A program made the translations under genes and the position numbers. This document shows, in pieces, positions 8,220 through 16,835 of a DNA stretch of 32,855 nucleotides; the stretch's first letter is position 1, and each line of letters starts with the position of its first letter. The DNA lies in NCBI GenBank assembly GCA_023487765.1, contig JAMDBW010000039.1:1-32855 (forward strand), read 5' to 3'. This DNA comes from Thermoplasmatota archaeon (lineage in GTDB: Archaea; Thermoplasmatota; Thermoplasmata; Thermoplasmatales; Thermoplasmataceae). The notes under the pieces are model-generated. The model was not told the DNA's origin. It searched no databases and worked only from the letters and a program-made list of their open reading frames with translations.

Positions 8220-9824
8220 TTGATAGTTCTCGGTCTGGAAGGGACAGCGCACACAGTGAGCTGTGGAATCGTTGATGAGGGCCGCATACTCAGTAATTCT
8301 TCCAGAACTTATCACAACCCGAATGGGGGCATACACCCGAGGGAGGCGGCAGTTCACCACGCTGAGAACGTACACGACGTGATAAAGGAGGCACTCACCT
8401 CTTCCGGAACCTGTCTCCCCGATATAGACCTCATATCGTATTCAAGGGGACCCGGTCTTGGCCCGTGCCTGAGAATCGTTGCTACCGCTGCACGGAGTTT
8501 AGCAATAAAGTCTGCGAAACCAATAGTGGGTGTGAATCACCCGCTGGGACACGTTGAGATCGGAAGGAAACTGACAGGAGCCGGCGATCCGGTTATGCTT
8601 TACGTCTCTGGGGGTAATACACAGATTATATCCCATATAGCCGGGAGGTATCGGGTCATGGGAGAAACGATGGACATCGGGCTCGGGAACCTTCTGGATA
8701 AACTAGGAAGGGACCTTGGTTATCCTTTTCCAGGCGGGCCGGCAATTGAAAAGCTGGCAAAGGACGGTGCTAAGCTTCTCAGTCTGCCGTATTCGGTAAA
8801 GGGGATGGATACCTCCTTTTCAGGAATATATACTGCCGCAAGAGAACTCCTGAAAAAAGGTGAACGCGCGGAGGATGTCTGTTTCAGTGTACAGGAATAT
8901 ACTTTTTCCATGTTACTGGAAGTGCTTGAAAGAGGTCTTCATCAAACTTCAAAATCAGAGATTCTTCTTGCCGGGGGCGTTGCCAGGAATCAGAGACTGC
9001 GCGGCATGATCAATGATCTCTGTTCCGATCTTGGAATCAAAGCTTATGTCACTGACGATGCATACTGCATGGACAACGGAGCCATGATCGCTCAGGCCGG
9101 GCTGCTGATGTTTAAAAACGGGATGCGCGACACAGTGAATACCGCAACAGTCGATCAGAGATACAGAATTGACGAGGTCGAAGCACCATGGATCAGCGGA
9201 TCAGACAGGGAAATAGCGGAGTATCGTGGTGCTGAATCGCTGATTCAGAAGGGGGAGTTCAGGGGGAGACCAATGATCAAGAAAATCAGGATCGCCAAGA
9301 AATACAGAAACCCTGATCTGGACAGGACTATCAGAACTGAAAGACAGAGAAACGAGGTCGGCCTGATTCTCAGGTTTCAGGATGCGGGTGCCCGGACACC
9401 AGTGATTTATGATGTGGATACGGAAGAATTGAGCGTGACTTACGAGGAAATTGAAGGCCACACACTCAGGACTTTTATCCTGAACCGGGAGAGAAATTTA
9501 CACAATATGCTGGTCTCCATAGGATCTGGAATAGGAAAGGTGCATAGTTTAAAAATGACGCACGGTGATCTCACGACTGCAAATATTCTAATCTCACCTG
9601 ATTTCGAGGCATACTTCATTGACACCAGCATGGGGAAGAGTGATTCCGGACCGGAGGATATGGCCGTTGACCTTTTCCTCTTCATGGAATCTTTAAAGGC
9701 TTCCTCCACCGACTCGGACGAACTTTTTGGAGAGTTCATGAAGGGCTATAAGTCCGCTTACGGGAAATGGAGTGAGGTTATGGAGACTATGGGTCGCTTG
9801 GAACTGCGGAGGAGATACGTCTGA
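8220..9824 (+). CDS. Kae1-Bud32 fusion (tRNA t6A KEOPS subunit plus kinase domain)
   Basis: Kae1: GLEGTAHTVSCG, HPREAAVHHA, NHPLGHVEIG, YVSGGNTQI. Bud32: IKKIRIAKKYRNPDLDRTIRTERQRNE and GDLTTANILI..FIDTSMG. TTG start with TTATATATTTA about 30 nt upstream. Confidence 0.95.
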   Translation: MIVLGLEGTAHTVSCGIVDEGRILSNSSRTYHNPNGGIHPREAAVHHAENVHDVIKEALTSSGTCLPDIDLISYSRGPGLGPCLRIVATAARSLAIKSAKPIVGVNHPLGHVEIGRKLTGAGDPVMLYVSGGNTQIISHIAGRYRVMGETMDIGLGNLLDKLGRDLGYPFPGGPAIEKLAKDGAKLLSLPYSVKGMDTSFSGIYTAARELLKKGERAEDVCFSVQEYTFSMLLEVLERGLHQTSKSEILLAGGVARNQRLRGMINDLCSDLGIKAYVTDDAYCMDNGAMIAQAGLLMFKNGMRDTVNTATVDQRYRIDEVEAPWISGSDREIAEYRGAESLIQKGEFRGRPMIKKIRIAKKYRNPDLDRTIRTERQRNEVGLILRFQDAGARTPVIYDVDTEELSVTYEEIEGHTLRTFILNRERNLHNMLVSIGSGIGKVHSLKMTHGDLTTANILISPDFEAYFIDTSMGKSDSGPEDMAVDLFLFMESLKASSTDSDELFGEFMKGYKSAYGKWSEVMETMGRLELRRRYV

Positions 9825-9826
9825 TA

Positions 9827-10381
9827 ATGTTCATTACAAGCAATGCCCACAAGTTCGGGGAAATACGGGAAATCATGAATGCCTCCGGCATAGACATAAT
9901 ATGGAAAAAGATGAGTTATGAGGAGATACAGGAGGACACAACAGAGATCATCTCCCTTGATAGTGCCCGTAAGCTTTCAGTGATGATACCGGAGCCATTT
10001 TTCCTTGAGGATACAGGGTTGTACATCGACGGGCTTGGAGGATTTCCAGGACCGTATTCATCCTATGTATTCAGGACCCTGGGGAATGAAGGCATCCTGA
10101 AACTATTGGCAGGAATACCGGGCAAGGCTAGTTTCATTACTGTTGTGACTTATTTCACCGGGAAAGACTTTTTGCAGTTCAAAGGCGAGCTGAAAGGGAG
10201 CATTTCGAATAACCCCGTCGGGCACGAAGGATTCGGGTATGATCCGATATTCATACCGGACGGTTATACTCAAACTCTGGGAGAACTCAGCGTAACTGAT
10301 AAGAACAGGATTTCCCACAGATCAAGGGCCGTCGCAAAATTCGTGGAGTTCCTGAAAAATACAGAAAATTATGGGAAATAG
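9827..10381 (+). CDS. rdgB: XTP/dITP diphosphatase (Ham1/RdgB family)
   Basis: MFITSNAHKFGEIREI, FFLEDTGLYIDGLGGFPGPYSSYV, GHEGFGYDPIFIPDG..T.GEL....KNRISHRSRA. Confidence 0.95.
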   Translation: MFITSNAHKFGEIREIMNASGIDIIWKKMSYEEIQEDTTEIISLDSARKLSVMIPEPFFLEDTGLYIDGLGGFPGPYSSYVFRTLGNEGILKLLAGIPGKASFITVVTYFTGKDFLQFKGELKGSISNNPVGHEGFGYDPIFIPDGYTQTLGELSVTDKNRISHRSRAVAKFVEFLKNTENYGK

Positions 10382-10479
10382 CAACATAAAACAGGGACGA
10401 ACACAAGGTGACCGGGAAAATCCACCCCAGGAATTTGCGAGGAACCATTGCCAGCGATGAAATTATATAAGTCCGATAG

Positions 10480-10869
10480 ATGAATCGTGAGATTATGGCA
10501 ACAACCTGGAGAAGCTTTCAGTCTTACATATATGTTATTTTAATGGCTATTGGAGCCGTTTTATTGGTGATCACTCTTAACGATCTTCTATTTCACAATC
10601 AGGTTCTGATCGATAACGGCTTCTCTCTCACTGCGGCAGGAAACTGGGAATACTGGATTTTTGCCATTTCCCTCATTATGGCATTTACTTTTGTTTACAT
10701 GTTTGTAAAGGTTACAAATGACGCAAAGAAGTTCAAGACCCTTATAAATAGCTCCAGTAAGCATACATTTGTCAAAAACCTGGGACAGCTGCGGAAAATA
10801 TCAAGAAATCTCGGGCCTGAATACGTTATCGAGCTGGAACGATCGATGGAAAAATGGAAAGTGAAATAA
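10480..10869 (+). CDS. Small membrane protein with about two TM helices, conserved-hypothetical (possibly DUF3198-like)
   Basis: Two hydrophobic helices (YIYVILMAIGAVLLVITL; WIFAISLIMAFTFVYMFV) and a basic C-terminus. TATA-like TTATATA at 10463. ATG at 10495 is an alternative start. Confidence 0.75.
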   Translation: MNREIMATTWRSFQSYIYVILMAIGAVLLVITLNDLLFHNQVLIDNGFSLTAAGNWEYWIFAISLIMAFTFVYMFVKVTNDAKKFKTLINSSSKHTFVKNLGQLRKISRNLGPEYVIELERSMEKWKVK

Positions 10870-11697
10870 TCACTTTATGATTTCTTTCACGAATTGCGGA
10901 AGCTTGAAAGCGCCTTCCAGAACTTCCATGTTGAAATATTTGCCAGTACTGGCACTCGCTCCACTCCTCAGGGCAGGTTCATAATCTGCACCCATAGTGA
11001 ACGACCAGTAGCCGCTTGGATAGGTTGGTATGAATGCGGTATAGGTCAGGACATTCCTGAAGACTTTTCTCATACCGTTGCTGGCCATCTTTAATGCCTT
11101 TGGCTGGTAGAACGGGGATCCGGATTGAGTAACAACTATTCCGGAGGGTGTCAGTATTCCCTCTATAGATCTGTAGAAATCCTCCATGAAAAGTCCTTCA
11201 GCAGGGCCTACCGGGTCTGTGGAATCGATGATGATAAGGTCGAATTTTTCCTTTGTAGTCTGGATATATTTCACGCCATCCTCAATTCTCAGTGAAACTC
11301 TCTTGTCTCCGAATGCACTGTAAAGGTCCGGGAAATATTTCTTCGCTACCTCAACTACGTGGTTGTCAATTTCAACGTTAACTATTTTGTCGAAGCCGAT
11401 TTTTAACAGCTGTCCGGCAGTGCCGCCATCACCACCGCCAATGACAAGGGCGGACTTTGGTTCCTTTGATGCCAGAAAATACGGCACCATGGTGATCATC
11501 TCATGATAGACGAATTCGTCTCTTTCTGTAAGTTGCACAGTACCGTCTATTGTCAGGAGTTTCCCGAAATCATACGTGTCGAAGACATCAATTCTCTGGA
11601 AATCAGTTTTTACGGACAGAAGCTGATCCATTACACGGAATGACAGTTGCAGATTGTCTGAATATCTTTCAGAGAACCAGTTTTCTATTAATTTCAC
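10870..11697 (-). CDS. speE: Spermidine synthase-like aminopropyltransferase
   Basis: [47 protein letters not shown] start. Confidence 0.95.
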   Translation of the reverse strand: MKLIENWFSERYSDNLQLSFRVMDQLLSVKTDFQRIDVFDTYDFGKLLTIDGTVQLTERDEFVYHEMITMVPYFLASKEPKSALVIGGGDGGTAGQLLKIGFDKIVNVEIDNHVVEVAKKYFPDLYSAFGDKRVSLRIEDGVKYIQTTKEKFDLIIIDSTDPVGPAEGLFMEDFYRSIEGILTPSGIVVTQSGSPFYQPKALKMASNGMRKVFRNVLTYTAFIPTYPSGYWSFTMGADYEPALRSGASASTGKYFNMEVLEGAFKLPQFVKEIIK

Positions 11698-12058
11698 GGG
11701 TACTTCAATACTTAAAGCATATTTAAGAGTTCAGAACCTGAATCTTATGGAGCTATGTATCACAATAACCCGTTTCGCAACGGCATGCAAGCACAGGTCT
11801 TGTCTGTGATACTGGTTTTCAGGCATGATTTACTGCCGGGTATCCATGTTTTCCCGTTCGCGACGTAGAAAATTTCGTTACATATTCAAATGTGCCGGTT
11901 TTCCGGGGACAAATGTCCGAGGGTTGATCAATTTTATAGCTTGCTGGTTGAGTGCAGGGAAATACGCAGAATCCGTGATATCCGGAAATTCCGTACATTA
12001 ATATTTGTTAATTTTTATTATAAATATATAATATCTGCTAACCCAAATTTTCCTTGAT

Positions 12059-12092
12059 TGTATTAAAACGTCAATACAAATATTTTAATACA
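12059..12092. promoter_or_regulatory. Perfect 10-bp inverted repeat TGTATTAAAA-N14-TTTTAATACA upstream of HTa
   Basis: Arms 12059-12068 and 12083-12092 are exact reverse complements. The element lies 32 nt upstream of the HTa ATG, before the GGAGG Shine-Dalgarno. Confidence 0.6.
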
Positions 12093-12123
12093 ACTAAATA
12101 TATTATCATATTGGAGGGATGAT

Positions 12124-12393
12124 ATGGTAGGAATAAGTGAGCTCTCTAAGACGGTTTCGAAAAAGACAAACACAACGCAGAAGGTTGCGAGAAACGTTAT
12201 CAAGACCTTCCTGGACACTGTCGTCTCCGAGGCGGACAGAAGCAGCAAAATAAACCTTGCTGGTTTTGGAATCTTCGAGAGAAAGATACAGCAGGCCAGA
12301 AAAGCCAGAAACCCGCAAACCAAGAAAATTATAGACGTACCGTCCAAGAAGAAATTTGTCTTCAGAGCATCAAGCAAAATAAAGTACAAATAA
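12124..12393 (+). CDS. HTa, HU-family histone-like DNA-binding protein
   Basis: HU/IHF fold sequence: TQKVARNVIKTFLDTVVSEADRSSKINLAGFGIFERKIQQARKARNPQTKKIIDVPSKKKFVFRASSKIK. SD GGAGG upstream. Confidence 0.95.
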   Translation: MVGISELSKTVSKKTNTTQKVARNVIKTFLDTVVSEADRSSKINLAGFGIFERKIQQARKARNPQTKKIIDVPSKKKFVFRASSKIKYK

Positions 12394-12410
12394 TCTTTAA
12401 TATAAATAAA

Positions 12411-12713
12411 TTAATTTTTTGAAATTTTCTTCTTTCTTTCTTTTGATGAGAAACCAGTCGCTTCTTCGATCAGTTTGTTGAAAATTCTCACCGTATCAAG
12501 CGGATCAGAATGCTTTTGATCAGCTTCTGTGGCCACTTCAAGGTTTTTTCCGTTAAAATGCAGATCTACAAATTTTAGACCCGGAATCACACAAGTTACG
12601 TGATCACCGTTTGTTTCACCATTGCCGGTAACGGCCTTCGCTTTCTCAAGAAGAAACTCTATTGTAATCTCTCTTCCCTTCTTAACAGGATATTCTCTTG
12701 CCGTTGTTCTCAC
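12411..12713 (-). CDS. Conserved hypothetical protein (possibly DUF5611-like), 100 aa
   Basis: Start overlaps the upstream TIM-barrel gene by 4 nt (ATGA-type coupling), basic C-terminal tail. Confidence 0.7.
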   Translation of the reverse strand: MRTTAREYPVKKGREITIEFLLEKAKAVTGNGETNGDHVTCVIPGLKFVDLHFNGKNLEVATEADQKHSDPLDTVRIFNKLIEEATGFSSKERKKKISKN

Positions 12714-13735
12714 CTTTCCGCCGCTTTTTTCGCTGCAGCCTTTTTCTGGAACTTTTTCGACAGCGCCCTGAGGTAGATAAGATTCATGTACTGGGAATCG
12801 TGCTCCAGAAGTGGAGAACTGGAGATTATTGTCATGTCGGAACCGAAGTCTATCAGGGTTTCAGCCAGAGTTTCAAATTTCAGGTCACCGTGTTTTATGG
12901 CGGTGAGTTTTCCCTCGTTGTGGTCTTCATAGTCAACTCCGGAGAATTCGCTGTAAAGGTCGCCTTTGCTGTATTTCTGAAATTCACTGATCACGGCATC
13001 GAAATCCTTGACTTCTATAAGTGATCCGCCGGTGACCGAGTGAACGTGCGGGAAATTCAGGATTGGTTCTATTTCGTGAACCTTTTTGGCAAGTGACATG
13101 AGTTCCGATACGGAACCGAATATTTCTGATTTGCCGGTTGTTTCAACACCAATGTAAGGGTACCCTGAATCGTGGGAATAACGCTTAGAGATGTCGGAAT
13201 ATATCTCAGCAGCTTTCTTGAGGCTGTCCTTTTTACTGCCGTTATAGAAACCTGTATGGGTAATAACTCTATGTGCGATCATTGCCTTGCCTATTATCAG
13301 AGTCCACTTGAGATGGTTATAGGACTTGTCTCCCATTTCATCTTCCTGAAGCAAGTCCATGTAGTATGGAGCGTGCATTGACAGTTTAACATCAAGCTCT
13401 TTCGCAAGCTTGCCGCCGTCATTGAGATCGTCATAATTTCTGGCCATGTTCCAGAAGAGTTCCTGGACTATGTCGTCCTCTTCAATTACGGCATCTATGC
13501 CAATGCCCTGATAGTTCCCGTCTTCATCCTGCCTTAGAACATCAACGATAATGGATGAATCGATATCTCTTGGATTCCGGCCTGCATATTCCAAGGCTGG
13601 CCTTTCTTCAACGTTGACCCTGAGCAGCTGGACTTCAAGAGCGTTCAGACCAAGGTTGTGTGCGTCCTCAACAGATTCTATAAAAGTCCTACCTTTGCTG
13701 GTGAGGGGTATCCCAGCTATTCCAAACCTTATCAT
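12710..13735 (-). CDS. Endonuclease IV / xylose isomerase-like TIM-barrel protein
   Basis: MIRFGIAGIPLTSKGRTFIESVEDAHNLGLNALEVQLLRV, LSMHAPYYMDL, RVITHTGFYNGS, YIGVETTGK, FPHVHSVTGG. Start trimmed from 13750. Confidence 0.85.
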   Translation of the reverse strand: MIRFGIAGIPLTSKGRTFIESVEDAHNLGLNALEVQLLRVNVEERPALEYAGRNPRDIDSSIIVDVLRQDEDGNYQGIGIDAVIEEDDIVQELFWNMARNYDDLNDGGKLAKELDVKLSMHAPYYMDLLQEDEMGDKSYNHLKWTLIIGKAMIAHRVITHTGFYNGSKKDSLKKAAEIYSDISKRYSHDSGYPYIGVETTGKSEIFGSVSELMSLAKKVHEIEPILNFPHVHSVTGGSLIEVKDFDAVISEFQKYSKGDLYSEFSGVDYEDHNEGKLTAIKHGDLKFETLAETLIDFGSDMTIISSSPLLEHDSQYMNLIYLRALSKKFQKKAAAKKAAER

Positions 13736-13936
13736 AATGCATACTCTCAATGCTCAGACATTATTTAAGTTTATCAACCGGGATGTTGCAGCAGGATTGG
13801 AAAACCGCTATTTTTTCCTGTCGCGATCTGCATCGAATATGTTAAATATTATCAAAACATTCAAAAGCGATGGTGATTAATCGGAAAGGGGACGTTTCCA
13901 TAATTATCTCCATTGGAAATTATTCGGGTGATCATA

Positions 13937-15271
13937 GTGAATGTAGATCCAAATTTAACAAAATATCTAATCAAAGCCAAGATTTCGACGGACGGGGTGG
14001 TTGAGAAGCCAGATGTGGTAGGAGCCATATTTGGGCAGACCGAAGGACTTCTGGGAGAAGAGCTTGATCTCAGGGACCTTCAGAAAAGTGGAAAAATAGG
14101 TAGAATTGAAGTAGAAATAGACAGCAAGAAAGGACGAACCGAGGGATACGTTCTGATACCCTCGGGTCTTGACCAGGTAGAGAGTTCAATTCTGGCTGCA
14201 TCTCTTGAGACCATTGATAGAATTGGTCCGTGCAAAGCCAAGGTTGAAGTTGAATCTCTTGAGGATGTCAGGATACAGAAGAGACACAAGATCGTTGAGA
14301 GAGCTGAAGAACTGTACAAGAAAATGAGCGATACAGGAAAGAGCGTCAGCGAAAGTATTGTGGCATCCGTCAGGGAAGAGGTTGAAAAGGGAGAAATTGT
14401 ATCTTACGGCGAAGAGAAATTACCTGCAGGTCCGGCAGTTAAGGACTCTGATTCCATAATAGTTGTGGAGGGAAGGAGTGATATCCTGAACCTGCTGAGA
14501 TATGGAATAAAGAATACCATAGCCGTGCAGGGGACAAACATCCCGAAAACCGTACAGAAATTATCCAGGGAACGCACAGTGACTGTTTTTCTTGATGGAG
14601 ACCGCGGAGGAGACCTGATTCTGAAGGAGATGCTTCAGGTAGCGGAGATCGATTTCGTTGCCAGAGCTCCTCCCGGAACCGAAGTGGAGGAACTTACTTA
14701 CAAGCAGATAGTTAAGGCTCTCAGATACAAAACACCGATAGATCAGTACCTGTCAATGAGGGGTATGTCCGATGAACTGAAGGAACTGACGGAACGCAAC
14801 ACACCGGAAAACCAGAACAAGCAGATCAAGAGAGGCTACGAGGACGCTAAGGCCGTTGTGGAGATAAAGTCCCTCAAATTTGACGAGGAAGAGAAAAAAG
14901 AGGAGAAGCTTCCCAAAGAAAAAGTTCCGGCTAAAATAGAGCAACCAGAACCGGAGGAAATACCGGGAAAAGTTGATTTAGCCAATACGAGATCTATTGA
15001 AAAGAGAGGCATAATCCTTACAAAGGATAAGATGACCGAGGTTTATAGCCACGATGGAAACATAATCGCAGCATTTCAGGTGGCTGAGGCAGTGGAAAAA
15101 ATGAGTGAAATTACTTCTGGTGAGACAATAATCACCGGTGGTGTGATTTCTCAGCGCCTTGTTGATGTTGCCTTCAAGTCCGGGATAAAGAACATATACG
15201 GTGCCAAGTTGGGACACATAACCAAGAAGCCAACAGAAGTCAGGGTAATTTCATGGGAGCGCCATTCATAA
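13937..15271 (+). CDS. dnaG: Archaeal DnaG-type primase / exosome-associated TOPRIM protein
   Basis: MNVDPNLTKYLIKAKISTDGVVEKPDVVGAIFGQTEGLLGEELDLRDLQKSGKIGRIEV; TOPRIM IIVVEGRSDILNLLRYGIKNTIAVQG..FLDGDRGGDL. GTG start at 13937 preceded by GGTGATC (exact anti-SD complement); ORF track start is TTG at 13913. Confidence 0.95.
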   Translation: MNVDPNLTKYLIKAKISTDGVVEKPDVVGAIFGQTEGLLGEELDLRDLQKSGKIGRIEVEIDSKKGRTEGYVLIPSGLDQVESSILAASLETIDRIGPCKAKVEVESLEDVRIQKRHKIVERAEELYKKMSDTGKSVSESIVASVREEVEKGEIVSYGEEKLPAGPAVKDSDSIIVVEGRSDILNLLRYGIKNTIAVQGTNIPKTVQKLSRERTVTVFLDGDRGGDLILKEMLQVAEIDFVARAPPGTEVEELTYKQIVKALRYKTPIDQYLSMRGMSDELKELTERNTPENQNKQIKRGYEDAKAVVEIKSLKFDEEEKKEEKLPKEKVPAKIEQPEPEEIPGKVDLANTRSIEKRGIILTKDKMTEVYSHDGNIIAAFQVAEAVEKMSEITSGETIITGGVISQRLVDVAFKSGIKNIYGAKLGHITKKPTEVRVISWERHS

Positions 15272-16752
15272 ATACTGACGTCAGGGATGCGACTGACACT
15301 TCTCAGATTCCAATACCGGCCAATCCTCTGGAAAGGGTTATAGGACAGGATGAAGCTGTCCGAATGGCGCAAATCGCAGCGAAACAGAGAAGGCATCTGC
15401 TCCTTGTGGGACCACCTGGCGTGGGTAAGTCGATGATCGCGCAGGCAATTTCGTTCTATATCTCGAGACCGCGCGAAGAGATCAGGGTCGTGCATAACCC
15501 ACAATATCCGGAGAGACCATTCATAGAGATTAAGACTGGAGATCAGATAAGTCAGGAAAGAGAGGAACAGAACCTGGTTGAGGGAGAGGTCATCGATCCC
15601 AGGGATGCCCCGGTCAATGTTGCTGAAAGGCTTGGATACAGATGCCAGAGATGCGGGTATTATTCATTTCCGACTGAACCGACCTGCCCGAACTGCAGTA
15701 ATCCTAAAATCCAGACATCTACGCAAGGTCCTTTCGGAGACGTTTTTAACGTTATTGGTGCTGCATTCGGCGTCCAGAACAATACTGAAAAAATCACATC
15801 GACGAGAAGGAACGGAGATCGGGAGGAAGTTATAGTCTACGAGCGTTTCGGTGACCACATAAGGATTCTGGATGAAAAAACGCTTGAACGAAGAAGAAAA
15901 ATGGAAAAGAAAAGTCCGGGCAAAGTTATTGTGCCCATAGACAGGACTCCTTTCGTGCTCGCAACCGGCGCAAGCGAAACTGAACTGCTGGGAGATGTTA
16001 GGCATGACCCGTACGGGGGACATCCCCAGCTTGGTACCTTGCCATATGAAAGAGTGATAGCAGGTGCGGTGCACGAATCACACGAAGGTGTGCTTTTCAT
16101 AGACGAGATCACCCATCTTGGAAACCTTCAGAGATTTATCCTCACTGCAATGCAGGAAAGAAGTTTTCCGATAACCGGGAGAAACCCGCAGAGTGCAGGA
16201 GCCAGCGTCAGGGTGGACAGGGTTCCTGCCAATTTCATACTCGTTGCGGCATGTAACATACGGGACTTGCAGTACATCCTTAGCCCGCTGAGATCAAGAA
16301 TCGTCGGGAGCGGCTACGAGATGCTCATGGCAGTCTCAATGCCTGATATCCCGGAGAACCGCTTCAAATATCTACAGTTCATGGCTCAGGAAATAATAAT
16401 CGACGGGAAGATTCCTCACCTGGCAATGGAGTCTGCTCAATTGATAATTGAAGAAGGCATCAGGCGGGCCAAAGAAATTGATCATAAAGATCATTCCCTG
16501 ACTCTCAGACTGAGAGAGCTAGGCGGGCTGATACGGGCTTCCGGAGATATCGCTGTTTCAAAGAAAGGCAGTCTGATAGAGATCTCAGACGTGAAAGAGG
16601 CACTCCAGATGTACCTGCCGGTAGAGGAAAAAATAAAGAAATATTACGGCAACATGGGGGCCGCTGTATCGTCTGAGAGCACTCTCTCGCAGAGAAGTGA
16701 GGAGTATATGATGAACTACCATAACTACAGGGAAGATCGATCGTATGACTGA
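15253..16752 (+). CDS. Lon/LonB-like AAA+ ATPase lacking the S16 protease domain, with inserted zinc ribbon
   Basis: Walker A GPPGVGKSM, Walker B GVLFIDEI, sensor region FILVAACN; zinc ribbon CQRCGYYSFPTEPTCPNC. No catalytic Ser-Lys protease domain in the 499 aa. Confidence 0.85.
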   Translation: MGAPFINTDVRDATDTSQIPIPANPLERVIGQDEAVRMAQIAAKQRRHLLLVGPPGVGKSMIAQAISFYISRPREEIRVVHNPQYPERPFIEIKTGDQISQEREEQNLVEGEVIDPRDAPVNVAERLGYRCQRCGYYSFPTEPTCPNCSNPKIQTSTQGPFGDVFNVIGAAFGVQNNTEKITSTRRNGDREEVIVYERFGDHIRILDEKTLERRRKMEKKSPGKVIVPIDRTPFVLATGASETELLGDVRHDPYGGHPQLGTLPYERVIAGAVHESHEGVLFIDEITHLGNLQRFILTAMQERSFPITGRNPQSAGASVRVDRVPANFILVAACNIRDLQYILSPLRSRIVGSGYEMLMAVSMPDIPENRFKYLQFMAQEIIIDGKIPHLAMESAQLIIEEGIRRAKEIDHKDHSLTLRLRELGGLIRASGDIAVSKKGSLIEISDVKEALQMYLPVEEKIKKYYGNMGAAVSSESTLSQRSEEYMMNYHNYREDRSYD

Positions 16753-16835
16753 TCTTTACGGCGGTTGCAATTTTTCATCAGCGATCAGGCAAAAATTTAA
16801 CTATAATTCGCACTAACACATTTTCGATAGCAAAA

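Noticed and set aside
15664-16074. 136-aa antisense ORF inside the AAA+ ATPase gene
   Set aside because: Antisense shadow of a clearly coding frame with Walker motifs; no independent start or promoter evidence.
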